Assembly (NCBI GenBank): GCA_947450025.1
Contig: CANFTW010000013.1
Location: 1 to 64,000, forward strand
Length of the DNA: 64,000 nucleotides
Reading direction: 5' to 3'
From: Bacteroidota bacterium
Lineage (GTDB): Bacteria; Bacteroidota; Bacteroidia; B-17B0; Aurantibacillaceae
Part shown: positions 1 through 8,279 of the stretch, piece after piece
How the letters are laid out: the number at the start of each line of letters is the position of its first letter
Numbering within the stretch: position 1 is the first letter of the stretch
Translations under genes and position numbers: made by a program
Notes under the pieces: model-generated
What the model was told of the DNA's origin: nothing
What the model saw: the letters and a program-made list of their open reading frames with translations, nothing else
Databases searched by the model: none

Positions 1-21
1 CCGTACGGGCTACGTAAGTAG
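1..21. other. Unassigned end of an upstream gene
   Basis: The first 21 bases are richer in G and C than what follows and are succeeded at once by a strong intrinsic terminator, so they probably belong to the 3' end of a gene or RNA lying outside the window. In forward frame 1 they read PYGLRK and then TAG at 19-21; frame 3 reads VRAT and then TAA. Too little is present to choose a frame or to tell protein from RNA. Confidence 0.3.
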
Positions 22-25
22 ATTA

Positions 26-55
26 AAAACACCACCTAATAGTGGTGTTTTTTTT
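26..55 (+). terminator. Intrinsic terminator of the upstream gene
   Basis: A perfect 10-bp stem (26-35 with 42-51) has a 6-base loop and runs into an uninterrupted T tract to 55. It ends whatever is transcribed rightward from outside the window. Confidence 0.85.
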
Positions 56-187
56 GTTCCAACTTTTTTTAGTCATAGCTATCATATTAAACCGTTAAAT
101 AATGAAAAATACACTATTTTTAAGGTGATGGAACATTTTTAATCCCATCATTTTAACTATTTTCGTATATATTAAAATATAATTTTT

Positions 188-997
188 ATGAAAAAATCAT
201 TTTTATTTATTGCATCCTTGGTTTGTTTAACATTATCAGTCGATGCCCAGAAAAAAGAAAAAAGCTATAAAGAAATATGTTATAAAGATATTTCTAGTGA
301 ATTCAATGATATTACAGTATCAACAAATAATGGTATATCAAATAAGGAATTAACTAAATTCAAATTGAAAATTAGTAATAAAACCAGTGATATATTATTA
401 TATAAGCCAGAAGAAAGTACTTTTAAATTAGAAGGAAAAGAGGTTAAACCAAAAGAGAAATGGTTATTTATTTATCCAACAGAATCGGATTTTAGAGTTA
501 TAAATGTTAACGGAACAGATTTTTTAGTGCCTTATTCATTTGTTTTAGATGGAGTCTACAAAATTTCAACTACTGCAAAAGGTATTGATACACCAGATTT
601 CCCATTACCAGCATCTCAAAATGAATTTACTACGGGAGGTTTTACCTGTACCATGTTAAATTTAACCAAAGAGTCAGATAGAACAGAGGTTAAATTTGAA
701 TGCAAATACACAGGAGATAAAGTTGGTGTTATTCAACCAGGAAGAGCTGCTATAAAATTACCTGATGGAACAGAAATAGCAAATGAAAAAATTAAAACTC
801 AACCTATTGTTTTAAGTAAAGGACAGTCTGAAAAAGTTACTTTAAAATGGTTCAGAATGGATGGCGGAAGGGCTCAAGATATGCAAAAAATTAAATTATT
901 AATTTTATGGAGAAACACATTTTCAGAAGTTACTCCTGAGAAAATAAAACCAGAAGTCTTGCAGTTTGAGATTGATGAGAATTTAAGTAAAAAATAA
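188..997 (+). CDS. Secreted protein of unknown function
   Basis: I do not recognise a named family. The 269-residue protein starts with a clear Sec signal peptide (MKKSFLFIASLVCLTLSVDA, probable cleavage before QKK), so it is periplasmic, surface-located or exported. The mature part is lysine-rich, with alternating polar and hydrophobic segments suggestive of beta-sandwich folding, and no T9SS C-terminal domain or lipobox is visible. It stands alone: terminators lie on both sides (26-55 and 1019-1050) and the next gene is 76 bases on. It has only two Cys pairs' worth of cysteines (YKEICYKD, GGFTCTM, KFECKYT) and no recognisable catalytic motif. A role in envelope structure or binding is only a guess. 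Confidence 0.85.
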   Translation: MKKSFLFIASLVCLTLSVDAQKKEKSYKEICYKDISSEFNDITVSTNNGISNKELTKFKLKISNKTSDILLYKPEESTFKLEGKEVKPKEKWLFIYPTESDFRVINVNGTDFLVPYSFVLDGVYKISTTAKGIDTPDFPLPASQNEFTTGGFTCTMLNLTKESDRTEVKFECKYTGDKVGVIQPGRAAIKLPDGTEIANEKIKTQPIVLSKGQSEKVTLKWFRMDGGRAQDMQKIKLLILWRNTFSEVTPEKIKPEVLQFEIDENLSKK

Positions 998-1018
998 ATT
1001 TCTTATATGTATTACTTT

Positions 1019-1050
1019 AAAATAGCTTGATTCGTCAAGCTATTTTTTTT
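1019..1050 (+). terminator. Intrinsic terminator
   Basis: A 12-bp perfect stem (1019-1030 with 1035-1046) is closed by a TTCG tetraloop and followed by a T run. It ends the secreted-protein gene and lies just 5' of the metal transporter gene. Confidence 0.88.
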
Positions 1051-1073
1051 GTATTATATTTAACGACCTAATC

Positions 1074-2060
1074 ATGAATAATAATATCAATAAAATAAAT
1101 ACCATGAAACTCACATTAATAGTGGGGTGTTTTTTAATGGGTTTAAAATTTTTGGCATATTATTTAACTCAATCTAGTGCAATTTTAACGGATGCTATCG
1201 AATCGATTGTTAATGTATTGGCAGGTTCGTTTGCCTTGTATAGTTTATATTATGCTGCAAAACCAAAAGATGAAGATCATCCATACGGTCACGGAAAAAT
1301 AGAGTTTTTATCTACAGGTGTTGAAGGTGGAATGGTAACCTTAGCTGGTGTAGCCATGACTATTAAAGGAATTTCCGCATTCTTCAATCCTCATGATTTG
1401 CAAAATATTGATATTGGTTTAGGTATTTCTTTGTTTTCAGGTATTGTTAATTATTTATTAGCACGATTATTAATTAAAAAAGGAACCGCTTTACATTCAT
1501 CAACCATGGTTGCGGATGGAAAACATTTATTAACCGATACTTGGAGTAGTGCTGGTTTAGTAGTGGGCTTAATTGTTATTTATTTCACGCATTTATTTTG
1601 GGTAGATTATGTCATAACGATTGGCTTAGGGATTTTTATTGTTATTACAGGTTTTCAATTAATTAAAGAATCTATCTTTAATTTATTAGATAAAGCCGAT
1701 TACGGAAAAATTGAACATTTAATATCAGTACTAAATACTAAACGTAATCCAAGCTGGATTGATATACATAATTTACGAGTTGTAAAATATGGCTCGGTTG
1801 TTCATGTGGATTGCCATATGACTTTACCTTGGTATTATACTTTAGAAGAATCTCATAAAGAAGTAGATGATTTGGATAAGTTAGCAACGACCGAATTTAG
1901 TCATGAAATCGAATTTTTTATTCATGCTGACCCTTGTTTACCAATGTCTTGTTCTATTTGCGAAATGAAAGATTGCAAAGTAAGAAAAAATGCTTTTGTA
2001 AAACGTTTAGAGTGGAATATGGGCAATGTATTACCTGATACGAAGCATACAGTTAGTTAA
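1074..2060 (+). CDS. Cation diffusion facilitator family transporter
   Basis: This 328-residue protein belongs to the cation diffusion facilitator family, which exports divalent metals (Zn, Fe, Co, Cd, Mn) from the cytoplasm in exchange for protons. Hydrophobic helices fill residues ~10-205. Family signatures are visible: AILTDAIESIVNV in the second helix, DHPYGHGKIEFLS in the cytoplasmic loop, and KHLLTDTWSS in the fifth helix with the HxxxD metal pair. In helix 2 the usual second Asp (DxxxD) is Ser, with Glu one residue before it, so the metal cannot be predicted. The C-terminal cytoplasmic domain (from ~205) ends in a cysteine cluster, PCLPMSCSICEMKDC, which could bind metal. The stop codon overlaps the stop of the convergent cca gene by four bases. 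Confidence 0.93.
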   Translation: MNNNINKINTMKLTLIVGCFLMGLKFLAYYLTQSSAILTDAIESIVNVLAGSFALYSLYYAAKPKDEDHPYGHGKIEFLSTGVEGGMVTLAGVAMTIKGISAFFNPHDLQNIDIGLGISLFSGIVNYLLARLLIKKGTALHSSTMVADGKHLLTDTWSSAGLVVGLIVIYFTHLFWVDYVITIGLGIFIVITGFQLIKESIFNLLDKADYGKIEHLISVLNTKRNPSWIDIHNLRVVKYGSVVHVDCHMTLPWYYTLEESHKEVDDLDKLATTEFSHEIEFFIHADPCLPMSCSICEMKDCKVRKNAFVKRLEWNMGNVLPDTKHTVS

Positions 2061-3451
2061 TTCAATTCCTTAGCCTTATCCTTTAAAAAAACTAAAGCCA
2101 CTTCTCTTTCATTAGGTATAATACCATCTAGGATAGCATCTTTTAAAGCGTTCTTTAAATCACCAACCTTTTTACATGGAGTTAAATTAAATATTTCCAT
2201 AATTTCTTCACCACTTACTGGTGGCTGCCAATTACGAATTTTGTCTTTCTCTTCAAGCTCTTTTAGTTTCTCTCTAACTAACTCAAAGTTTTGTAAATAC
2301 CGTTTTACTTTTTTAGGATTTTTGGTTGTAATATCCGCTTCGCATAATGCCATTAAATCATCCACATCATCACCTGCTTCAAATAACACACGACGAATAG
2401 CACTGTCTGTAATTTCTGTTTTAGCTAACACAATTGGTCTTAAATGAAGTAACACTAATTTTTGCACATACTTCATTTTTTCGTTTAAAGGTAATCGTAA
2501 ACTTTCAAATATTTTAGGAACCATTCGTGCCCCTTTATCTTCATGACCATGAAAGGTCCAACCATGGTCGGGTTCAAAACGTTTAGTGGCAGGCTTGGCA
2601 ATATCATGTAAAATGGCAGCCCATCTTAACCATAGGTTATTACTTTTTTTTGCTGTGTTATCTAATACTTCAAGCGTATGATAAAAATTATCTTTATGCG
2701 ATTTACCATTGATGGTTTCTATGCCATATAGTTTTACCATTTCAGGAAAAATTAAATGCAATAAACCTGTATCAAATAATAATTTAAAGCCAAACGATGG
2801 AATAGGAGAGAGGATGATTTTATTTAATTCATCCGTTATACGTTCTTTAGAAACAATTTTAATGCGTTCTTTATTTTTTGAAATAGCTTCTAAGGATTCT
2901 TTTTCAATGGTAAATCCTAGCTGTGAAGAAAAACGAATAGCGCGCATCATACGTAAAGGATCATCGCTATAAGTAATTTCTGGTTCTAAAGGTGTGCGAA
3001 TAATTTTATTTTCAATATCTCCCACACCATGAAAGGGGTCTAATAATTTACCAAAATTAGACTTACTTAAACCAATCGCTAAAGCATTTATAGTAAAGTC
3101 TCGTCTGTTCTGATCATCTTCTAAAGTACCATCTTCTACAATGGGTTTACGAGAGTCTTTATTGTAAGATTCTTTTCGTGCACCAACAAATTCAATTTCT
3201 AAATCATTAATTTTTACTTGAGCAGTTCCAAAATTTTTAAAAACAGATAAATGAGCTTCTTCTCCTAATTGTTTATAAACTAATTCTGCTAATTCAATGC
3301 CTTTTCCAATGGTAACAACATCTATGTCTTTACTTTCTCTTCCTAAATAAATATCACGCACAAAACCTCCAATCACATAGGCATCAACTCCTAATTGATT
3401 GGCACAATTAGCAAGTGTTTTAAATATAGGATGAGTTAAATGCTTTTCCAC
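2057..3451 (-). CDS. cca: CCA tRNA nucleotidyltransferase with HD domain
   Basis: The enzyme adds or repairs the 3' CCA end of tRNAs. The class II nucleotidyltransferase head is intact: GGFVRD at residues 28-33 and the catalytic DID at 42-44, followed by the ARKESY and RRDFTINALAI motifs and the neck that reads ATP/CTP. An HD-type phosphohydrolase domain follows at ~280-345 (LHDIAKP), as in many bacterial CCA enzymes. The length of 464 residues is normal for the HD-bearing form. No tRNA gene lies nearby, and the direct neighbour downstream on this strand, across 24 bases, is the small thiamine-binding-like gene upstream at 3476-3769. The stop overlaps that of the convergent transporter gene. 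Confidence 0.95.
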   Translation of the reverse strand: MEKHLTHPIFKTLANCANQLGVDAYVIGGFVRDIYLGRESKDIDVVTIGKGIELAELVYKQLGEEAHLSVFKNFGTAQVKINDLEIEFVGARKESYNKDSRKPIVEDGTLEDDQNRRDFTINALAIGLSKSNFGKLLDPFHGVGDIENKIIRTPLEPEITYSDDPLRMMRAIRFSSQLGFTIEKESLEAISKNKERIKIVSKERITDELNKIILSPIPSFGFKLLFDTGLLHLIFPEMVKLYGIETINGKSHKDNFYHTLEVLDNTAKKSNNLWLRWAAILHDIAKPATKRFEPDHGWTFHGHEDKGARMVPKIFESLRLPLNEKMKYVQKLVLLHLRPIVLAKTEITDSAIRRVLFEAGDDVDDLMALCEADITTKNPKKVKRYLQNFELVREKLKELEEKDKIRNWQPPVSGEEIMEIFNLTPCKKVGDLKNALKDAILDGIIPNEREVALVFLKDKAKELN

Positions 3452-3475
3452 TCAATAAAAATAATGATTTAATGA

Positions 3476-3769
3476 TTAGGAGTATTTTACCAATTTATCT
3501 TCAAAAAATAAATCTTTGTTACCTGCATGCATCTTCATATTAATTAATAATTCTTCGCATCCATTACTTAAAGTAGTTTTTCTGATTTTATTGACTAAAT
3601 CAAAAATTTCCTCATAGGTAACTTCCACAACTGTTTCAAAAGGGCAAACCAAATATTTTAATTTTGAATCTTTAATACAAGCGATGGCTTTATCAATTAA
3701 TTCAATTTTATCAGAAGTACATTTAGTTGGTAATAATTGTATAGTCACATTTATTTTAAAGTTGTTCAT
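3476..3769 (-). CDS. MTH1187/YkoF-type thiamine-binding-like protein
   Basis: The 97-residue protein resembles the MTH1187 (DUF77) family: a small ferredoxin-like alpha/beta fold, opening with a strand (INVTIQLLPTK), then a helix containing DKAIACIKDSKLKY and the CPFETVVEVTYEEIFDLVNKI segment that matches the family pattern of a conserved Thr/Val region followed by an acidic helix. Members related to YkoF bind thiamine or other small ligands; no catalysis is known. It sits 24 bases upstream of cca on the same strand and may be co-transcribed. The function in this organism is open. Confidence 0.72.
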   Translation of the reverse strand: MNNFKINVTIQLLPTKCTSDKIELIDKAIACIKDSKLKYLVCPFETVVEVTYEEIFDLVNKIRKTTLSNGCEELLINMKMHAGNKDLFFEDKLVKYS

Positions 3770-3832
3770 GATATAAATTTATAAAGTAAATATACTAAGG
3801 ATTTGTGATTTCCTAAGTATTAAGAGTGTATT

Positions 3833-4231
3833 CTAAACGGTTAATGCCGCTAATTTTCTGGCCATGGTATTTACCAATTCTCTTAAAGGTTTTTCAGCCA
3901 TGGCTTTAATAAAAGGATTCATATCACCCTCTAACTCTACGTTTGTTTGTTGATTTTCAATAAAATGAATATGAAGAGTAAAGACAAATTTAGCAATACC
4001 TGTAGTTTCAAATGTAATGCGAGATTTAGGTAAACGTTTTTTAATTTTAATGGTTAAAGGCATTAATCCTTTAATTCCAAAAGAACATTGCTCAGTCGTG
4101 CATTCAAAATTTTCGATTTTATCTTCAGGTAATAAATGTTTGAAATTGTTGAAATCACCCATTAAATCAAATAAACTATTAGTTGATGACAGTGCCGTGT
4201 GAGTTTCGCTGAGTATGCTAAAGTTTGCCAA
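3833..4231 (-). CDS. SRPBCC (START/Bet v1-like) family protein
   Basis: The 132-residue protein has the SRPBCC helix-grip layout: an N-terminal strand, a short helix containing SLFDLMGDFNNFKHLLP, where polyketide-cyclase-like members have a conserved 'xxxD(F/P)xxxxxLxP' segment, long antiparallel strands ending in VELEGDMNPFIKAMAEKP, and a C-terminal helix that would close the hydrophobic pocket. No signal peptide is present, so it is cytoplasmic. It lies 12 bases downstream of pyrE on the same strand, and the order SRPBCC-pyrE-Nudix is one I associate with Bacteroidota genomes. The ligand is unknown; a lipid or other hydrophobic molecule is the family expectation. Confidence 0.78.
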   Translation of the reverse strand: MANFSILSETHTALSSTNSLFDLMGDFNNFKHLLPEDKIENFECTTEQCSFGIKGLMPLTIKIKKRLPKSRITFETTGIAKFVFTLHIHFIENQQTNVELEGDMNPFIKAMAEKPLRELVNTMARKLAALTV

Positions 4232-4243
4232 AAGTAATATGAA

Positions 4244-4891
4244 TTATTGATTCCAAGTAGAAGGACTTAATCTCCATTGTTTTAATGGCTCTAAATCTCC
4301 TTCAGTAATGTATTTATGTTTTAAAGCCACTTCAATTAGTGTATTGTAATCACATAAAGTTGTTAAAGGGCAATTTGCTTTTTTCATATTTTCAGAAGCT
4401 TCATCAAAACCGTAAGTAAAAATGGCTACCATACCTTTTACATTACATCCCTGAGCACGAAGAGCATCAACCGCCTTTATACTACTTCCTCCTGTTGATA
4501 TTAAGTCTTCAATCACAACCACGCTTTGATCTTTTTCAACAACACCTTCAACCATATTAGTTAAGCCATGTTTTTTTGCTTCACTTCTTACATAAACAAA
4601 TGGTAATCCCATATCTTGAGCAATTAATGCCCCTTGAGCAATACCGCCAGTTGCTACTCCAGCAATGACATCTGGTTTCCCAAATTTTTCGTTAATCACG
4701 TTAACATACTGTTGACGAATAAATGTTCTAATTTGAGGGTATGATAACGTTTTTCGGTTATCACAATAAATAGGAGATTTCCAACCAGAAGCCCATGTAA
4801 AAGGTTGTTCAGGTTGAAGCTTAATTGCTTTGATTTGTAATAAAAATTCGGCAACTTTATGCGCCGCATCGTCAAATGGTGTCATTGTCAT
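4244..4891 (-). CDS. pyrE: Orotate phosphoribosyltransferase
   Basis: PyrE converts orotate and PRPP to orotidine 5'-monophosphate in de novo pyrimidine synthesis, in the cytoplasm. The PRPP-binding motif VVVIEDLISTGGSS is at residues 124-137, and the catalytic-loop region AKKHGL is at 105-110 (Lys and His as expected). FTWASGWKSPIYCDNR near residues 31-46 is the typical orotate-site N-terminal segment. The 215-residue length is normal. A second Met is at residue 3, so the start is uncertain by two codons. It diverges from the Nudix gene across only 46 bases and is followed by the SRPBCC gene, probably in one transcript. Confidence 0.96.
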   Translation of the reverse strand: MTMTPFDDAAHKVAEFLLQIKAIKLQPEQPFTWASGWKSPIYCDNRKTLSYPQIRTFIRQQYVNVINEKFGKPDVIAGVATGGIAQGALIAQDMGLPFVYVRSEAKKHGLTNMVEGVVEKDQSVVVIEDLISTGGSSIKAVDALRAQGCNVKGMVAIFTYGFDEASENMKKANCPLTTLCDYNTLIEVALKHKYITEGDLEPLKQWRLSPSTWNQ

Positions 4892-4937
4892 AGGAGCACA
4901 AAAATAAGAGGATTAACATTACTAAACACATCAAATT

Positions 4938-5546
4938 ATGAACATCACGATATATTATTTGTCGAAAAAAATCATTATTCAACAAAAAAATCAAAGCACG
5001 GAAAATCAGTCATTTAAAAATTTAGATGACATGAAAAAAAGTGAAGTTATATTCGAATTTGAAAATTTCACTAAAGAAACTAACATTCAGGAGTTGTGTT
5101 TCGTTACTAAAAACATTGAAAAAGGTTTTGAGCAATTTAAAAAAGCTTTTAAATATATTTATGCTGCGGGAGGTTTAATCCAAAATAATGATACTTACTT
5201 GTTTATTTATCGCTTAAAACGTTGGGATTTACCAAAAGGTAAATTAGATATGGGAGAAGGACCTGAAGAAGCTGCTATTAGAGAATGTGAAGAAGAATGT
5301 GGGATTACCCAATTAACTATAACAAAAACGTTAGAGCCAACTTATCATATCTATCCTCATAAAGGAGGATTTGCTTTAAAGAAAACATATTGGTATGAAA
5401 TGACCACAAAGCATCAAGGAAAATTAGTCCCTCAATTAGAAGAGAATATTGAAATGGTAGAGTGGTTTACTAAAGAACAAATTCAAAAAAAGGTTCTATC
5501 TAACTCATATCCAGCTATTTTGAGTGTGATTAATCATCTTCTCTAA
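4938..5546 (+). CDS. Nudix hydrolase
   Basis: A 202-residue protein whose Nudix box is complete: GKLDMGEGPEEAAIRECEEE plus CGI at residues 101-123, fitting GX5EX7REUXEEXGU. Such enzymes hydrolyse nucleoside-diphosphate-linked substrates with Mg2+; the substrate cannot be told from the sequence. The first ~75 residues precede the Nudix fold and begin with a strand pair (MNITIYYLSKKIII); I keep the start at 4938 because this strand pattern fits that of long Bacteroidota Nudix proteins next to pyrE, though a Met at residue 32 is possible. It diverges from pyrE and has no clear terminator before the LacI-type regulator. Confidence 0.9.
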   Translation: MNITIYYLSKKIIIQQKNQSTENQSFKNLDDMKKSEVIFEFENFTKETNIQELCFVTKNIEKGFEQFKKAFKYIYAAGGLIQNNDTYLFIYRLKRWDLPKGKLDMGEGPEEAAIRECEEECGITQLTITKTLEPTYHIYPHKGGFALKKTYWYEMTTKHQGKLVPQLEENIEMVEWFTKEQIQKKVLSNSYPAILSVINHLL

Positions 5547-5582
5547 ATTTTACTAAAACACCTAAACTTGTTTAGAATTTAT

Positions 5583-5590
5583 TATATTTG
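5583..5590 (+). promoter_or_regulatory. Candidate -7 promoter element of the LacI-type regulator
   Basis: The bases TATATTTG match the Bacteroidota primary-sigma -7 consensus TAnnTTTG. The only TTG upstream nearby (5568-5570) is 12 bases away, shorter than the usual 17-23, so the -33 element is not convincing. Confidence 0.45.
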
Positions 5591-5613
5591 TTTTTAGATA
5601 TAATTTTTCAAAA

Positions 5614-6642
5614 ATGGGCTTAAAAAAAACATTATTAGAAGATATTGCCAAGGAGTTAAATGTTTCTAAGACATTAGTATCAATGGTTATTAACGGAAAG
5701 GGCGATACTTATGGTATTAGTAAAAAGACTCAAGAGAAAGTGTTGGCAAAGGCAGGTGAGATGGAATATACGCCCAATGTGTTTGCCCGTGCATTAAGAA
5801 CAGGAAAAAGTAATCTAATTGCATTATTAGTTGCAGATATTTCTAACCCTTTTTATTCAAATATTGCCAAATATGTTGAAAAAGCATTAGCCTTAAAGGG
5901 ATACAATCTAATGATTTGCAGCACAGATGAAAATGTAGAACGAGAAGAAAAATTAATCAGTTTATTTGCCGAGCAACATATGGTTGATGGATTAATTGTA
6001 GCTACAACCAATACTTCTGGTGAATATTTTAAAAAAGATCGTTTGAGAAAATTTCCAATTGTATTCATTGATCGTTATTTGCCCGATATCGAGTCTAATT
6101 ATGTAGTTGCTAATAACTATCAAGGATCTTTTGAATTAACGGAAATGCTAATTAAAAAGGGTTGCAAGAATATTTTATCTTTAAATATTACGCCTTCCCA
6201 TATTAGTTCATTAACTGAGCGCGTTAAGGGTTATAAAGATGCCTTAAAAAAGCATCATATTGCCTTTGAAAAGGAAAATTTGCTTGAGATATCATTTGAT
6301 AATATTCAGAATGATGTTACTGAAAAGCTAGTGAAACGTTTAAAATCGGATCATAAAATTGACGCTATATACTCTTTAAATAATCATATTGCAACAGCTT
6401 GTTTAAATGTATTCAATGCTATCGGTTTTAATGCAGAGAAAGAAGGTTTATTATTCGCTTCTTTTGATGATATAAGCTTATTTGATTTTGTGAAACCTAA
6501 TATTATTTCTGTTTCGCAACCTTTAGAGCAAATAGGGATTGAAGCAGCTAATTTAACGCTTCATTTAATAGAGCAAAAAGGCTCTGATTTTAATGGGTAT
6601 AAAAAAGTGGTTCTACCAACTTCAATTATTTCAAGGGGTTAG
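5614..6642 (+). CDS. LacI/GalR-family transcriptional regulator
   Basis: The 342-residue protein has an N-terminal LacI helix-turn-helix (residues ~7-30, LLEDIAKELNVSKTLVSMVINGKG, shown here by its first residues) with hinge region, then the periplasmic-binding-protein-like effector domain from SNLIALLVADISNPFYSNI to the C-terminus with the DGLIVATTNTS and FASFDDISLFDFVKPNIISV segments typical of the family. It probably represses or activates a catabolic gene set, but no sugar transporter or hydrolase gene is adjacent, so the target and ligand are unknown. A TATATTTG -7 box sits at 5583-5590, 24 bases before the start. Confidence 0.93.
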   Translation: MGLKKTLLEDIAKELNVSKTLVSMVINGKGDTYGISKKTQEKVLAKAGEMEYTPNVFARALRTGKSNLIALLVADISNPFYSNIAKYVEKALALKGYNLMICSTDENVEREEKLISLFAEQHMVDGLIVATTNTSGEYFKKDRLRKFPIVFIDRYLPDIESNYVVANNYQGSFELTEMLIKKGCKNILSLNITPSHISSLTERVKGYKDALKKHHIAFEKENLLEISFDNIQNDVTEKLVKRLKSDHKIDAIYSLNNHIATACLNVFNAIGFNAEKEGLLFASFDDISLFDFVKPNIISVSQPLEQIGIEAANLTLHLIEQKGSDFNGYKKVVLPTSIISRG

Positions 6643-6725
6643 TAAATTATTTCCTAATTCTTATACTAAAAGGGAATTTAAAATAATAAAAACCTTTATA
6701 TTAGCACCACTTAAAAACACACACT

Positions 6726-8114
6726 ATGAACTACGATGTTATTGTTATAGGAAGTGGACCAGGCGGTTATGTTACTGCTATTCGCGCTTCTCAGTTAGGA
6801 TTAAAAACTGCTATTATTGAAAGAGAAAACCTTGGAGGTATTTGCCTTAACTGGGGTTGTATACCAACTAAAGCTTTATTAAAAAGCGCTCAAGTTTTCG
6901 AATACTTAAACCACTCGAAAGAGTATGGTATTAGTGCTGATAATATCAAAGCTGATTTCGGTGCTGTTATTAAACGTAGCCGTGATGTAGCTGATGGAAT
7001 GAGCAAGGGAATTCAGTTTTTGATGAAGAAAAATAAAATTGATGTCATCATGGGAACTGCCACTGTTAAAGCGGGTAAAAAAGTAGAAGTAAAAGCTGCT
7101 GATGGAAAATTAAGTTCGGTTGAAGCAAAACATATTATTATTGCAACAGGAGCTCGCTCACGTCAATTACCAAATTTACCTCAGGATGGTAAAAAAATTA
7201 TTGGCTATCGTGAAGCGATGACTTTACCTAAACAACCTAAGTCATTAATCGTGGTTGGTTCAGGTGCTATTGGTGTTGAGTTTGCATACTTTTATGCAAC
7301 CATGGGAACTAAAGTAACTATTGTTGAGTTTATGCCAAATATTGTTCCGGTTGAGGATGAAGAGGTATCTAAACAATTAGAGAAATCTTTAAAGAAAATT
7401 GGTATCGAAATTATGACAGAAGCATCTGTTGAAAGTGTTGATACAAAAGGTGATGGTTGCAAAGCTACCGTTAAAACTAAAACAGGAACGGTTACTTTAG
7501 ATGCAGAAATCGTTTTATCAGCAGTTGGTATCGAGGCAAATATTTCAGGTTTAGGTTTAGAAACCGTAGGTATTGCCACTGATAAAGGTAAAATTGTAGT
7601 CGATAAATATTATGCAACTAATGTTCCAGGGTACTACGCTATTGGTGATTGTGTTCCTGGGCAAGCATTAGCGCACGTTGCCTCAGCAGAAGGAATTACT
7701 TGTGTTGAGAAAATTGCAGGCGTTCATACTGAGCCAATTGATTATAATAATATTCCAGGTTGTACCTACTGTCAACCAGAAGTGGCCTCTGTTGGTATGA
7801 CTGAAAAACAAGCTAAAGAAAAAGGATATACTTTAAAAGTCGGTAAATTCCCATTCTCTGCATCAGGCAAAGCAAGTGCATCAGGTGCAAAAGACGGATT
7901 TATTAAATTGATATTTGATGCAAAATATGGTGAGCTTTTAGGTGCTCATATGATTGGTGCAAATGTTACTGAAATGATTGCTGAGATTGTTGCTATTCGA
8001 AAATTAGAAACAACAGGGCATGAATTAATTAAAACAATTCATCCACATCCAACCATGAGCGAAGCCATCATGGAAGCAGCTGCTGCGGCTTATGGAGAAG
8101 TGATTCATTTATAA
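6726..8114 (+). CDS. lpdA: Dihydrolipoyl dehydrogenase (E3)
   Basis: Flavoprotein that re-oxidises dihydrolipoamide with NAD+ for the pyruvate, 2-oxoglutarate or branched-chain dehydrogenase complexes or the glycine cleavage system. The FAD-binding GSGPGGY is at residues 9-15, the redox-active disulfide is C40-L-N-W-G-C45, the NAD-binding VGSGAIGVEFAYFY is near 177, the second FAD motif with GDCVPGQALAHVA near 310, and the catalytic HPHPTMSEA near 440. The length of 462 residues is normal. No E1 or E2 gene is in the window, so which complex it serves is unknown. It is monocistronic, with a strong terminator 16 bases downstream. Confidence 0.96.
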   Translation: MNYDVIVIGSGPGGYVTAIRASQLGLKTAIIERENLGGICLNWGCIPTKALLKSAQVFEYLNHSKEYGISADNIKADFGAVIKRSRDVADGMSKGIQFLMKKNKIDVIMGTATVKAGKKVEVKAADGKLSSVEAKHIIIATGARSRQLPNLPQDGKKIIGYREAMTLPKQPKSLIVVGSGAIGVEFAYFYATMGTKVTIVEFMPNIVPVEDEEVSKQLEKSLKKIGIEIMTEASVESVDTKGDGCKATVKTKTGTVTLDAEIVLSAVGIEANISGLGLETVGIATDKGKIVVDKYYATNVPGYYAIGDCVPGQALAHVASAEGITCVEKIAGVHTEPIDYNNIPGCTYCQPEVASVGMTEKQAKEKGYTLKVGKFPFSASGKASASGAKDGFIKLIFDAKYGELLGAHMIGANVTEMIAEIVAIRKLETTGHELIKTIHPHPTMSEAIMEAAAAAYGEVIHL

Positions 8115-8130
8115 TAATATTATTACAGAG

Positions 8131-8160
8131 AAAAAGGCGCACTAAGTGCGCCTTTTTTTT
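8131..8160 (+). terminator. Intrinsic terminator of lpdA
   Basis: A 12-bp stem (8131-8142 with 8146-8157), GC-rich at its top, has a 3-base loop and a T tract. It is among the clearest terminators in the window. Confidence 0.9.
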
Positions 8161-8279
8161 TATAAAAACATCCATCATTAAAATATTATACTATTTTTAT
8201 ATCATATATACGCATTAAAAAACAGAGCAGTATTTTTTATTGATAAGCATTTAACAAATAAAAAGAAATAAGTTTAAGT

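Noticed and set aside
1..21. tRNA or rRNA 3' end
   Set aside because: No CCA, no T-arm and no rRNA-like sequence can be recognised; only a gene end is inferred from the following terminator.
2709..2972. 87-codon ORF antisense to cca
   Set aside because: Shadow of cca, no supporting motif.
6593..6820. 75-codon ORF spanning the LacI gene end and lpdA start
   Set aside because: It overlaps both real genes in another frame and has no plausible start context.
7292..7579. 95-codon antisense ORF within lpdA
   Set aside because: Shadow of a well-supported coding region.
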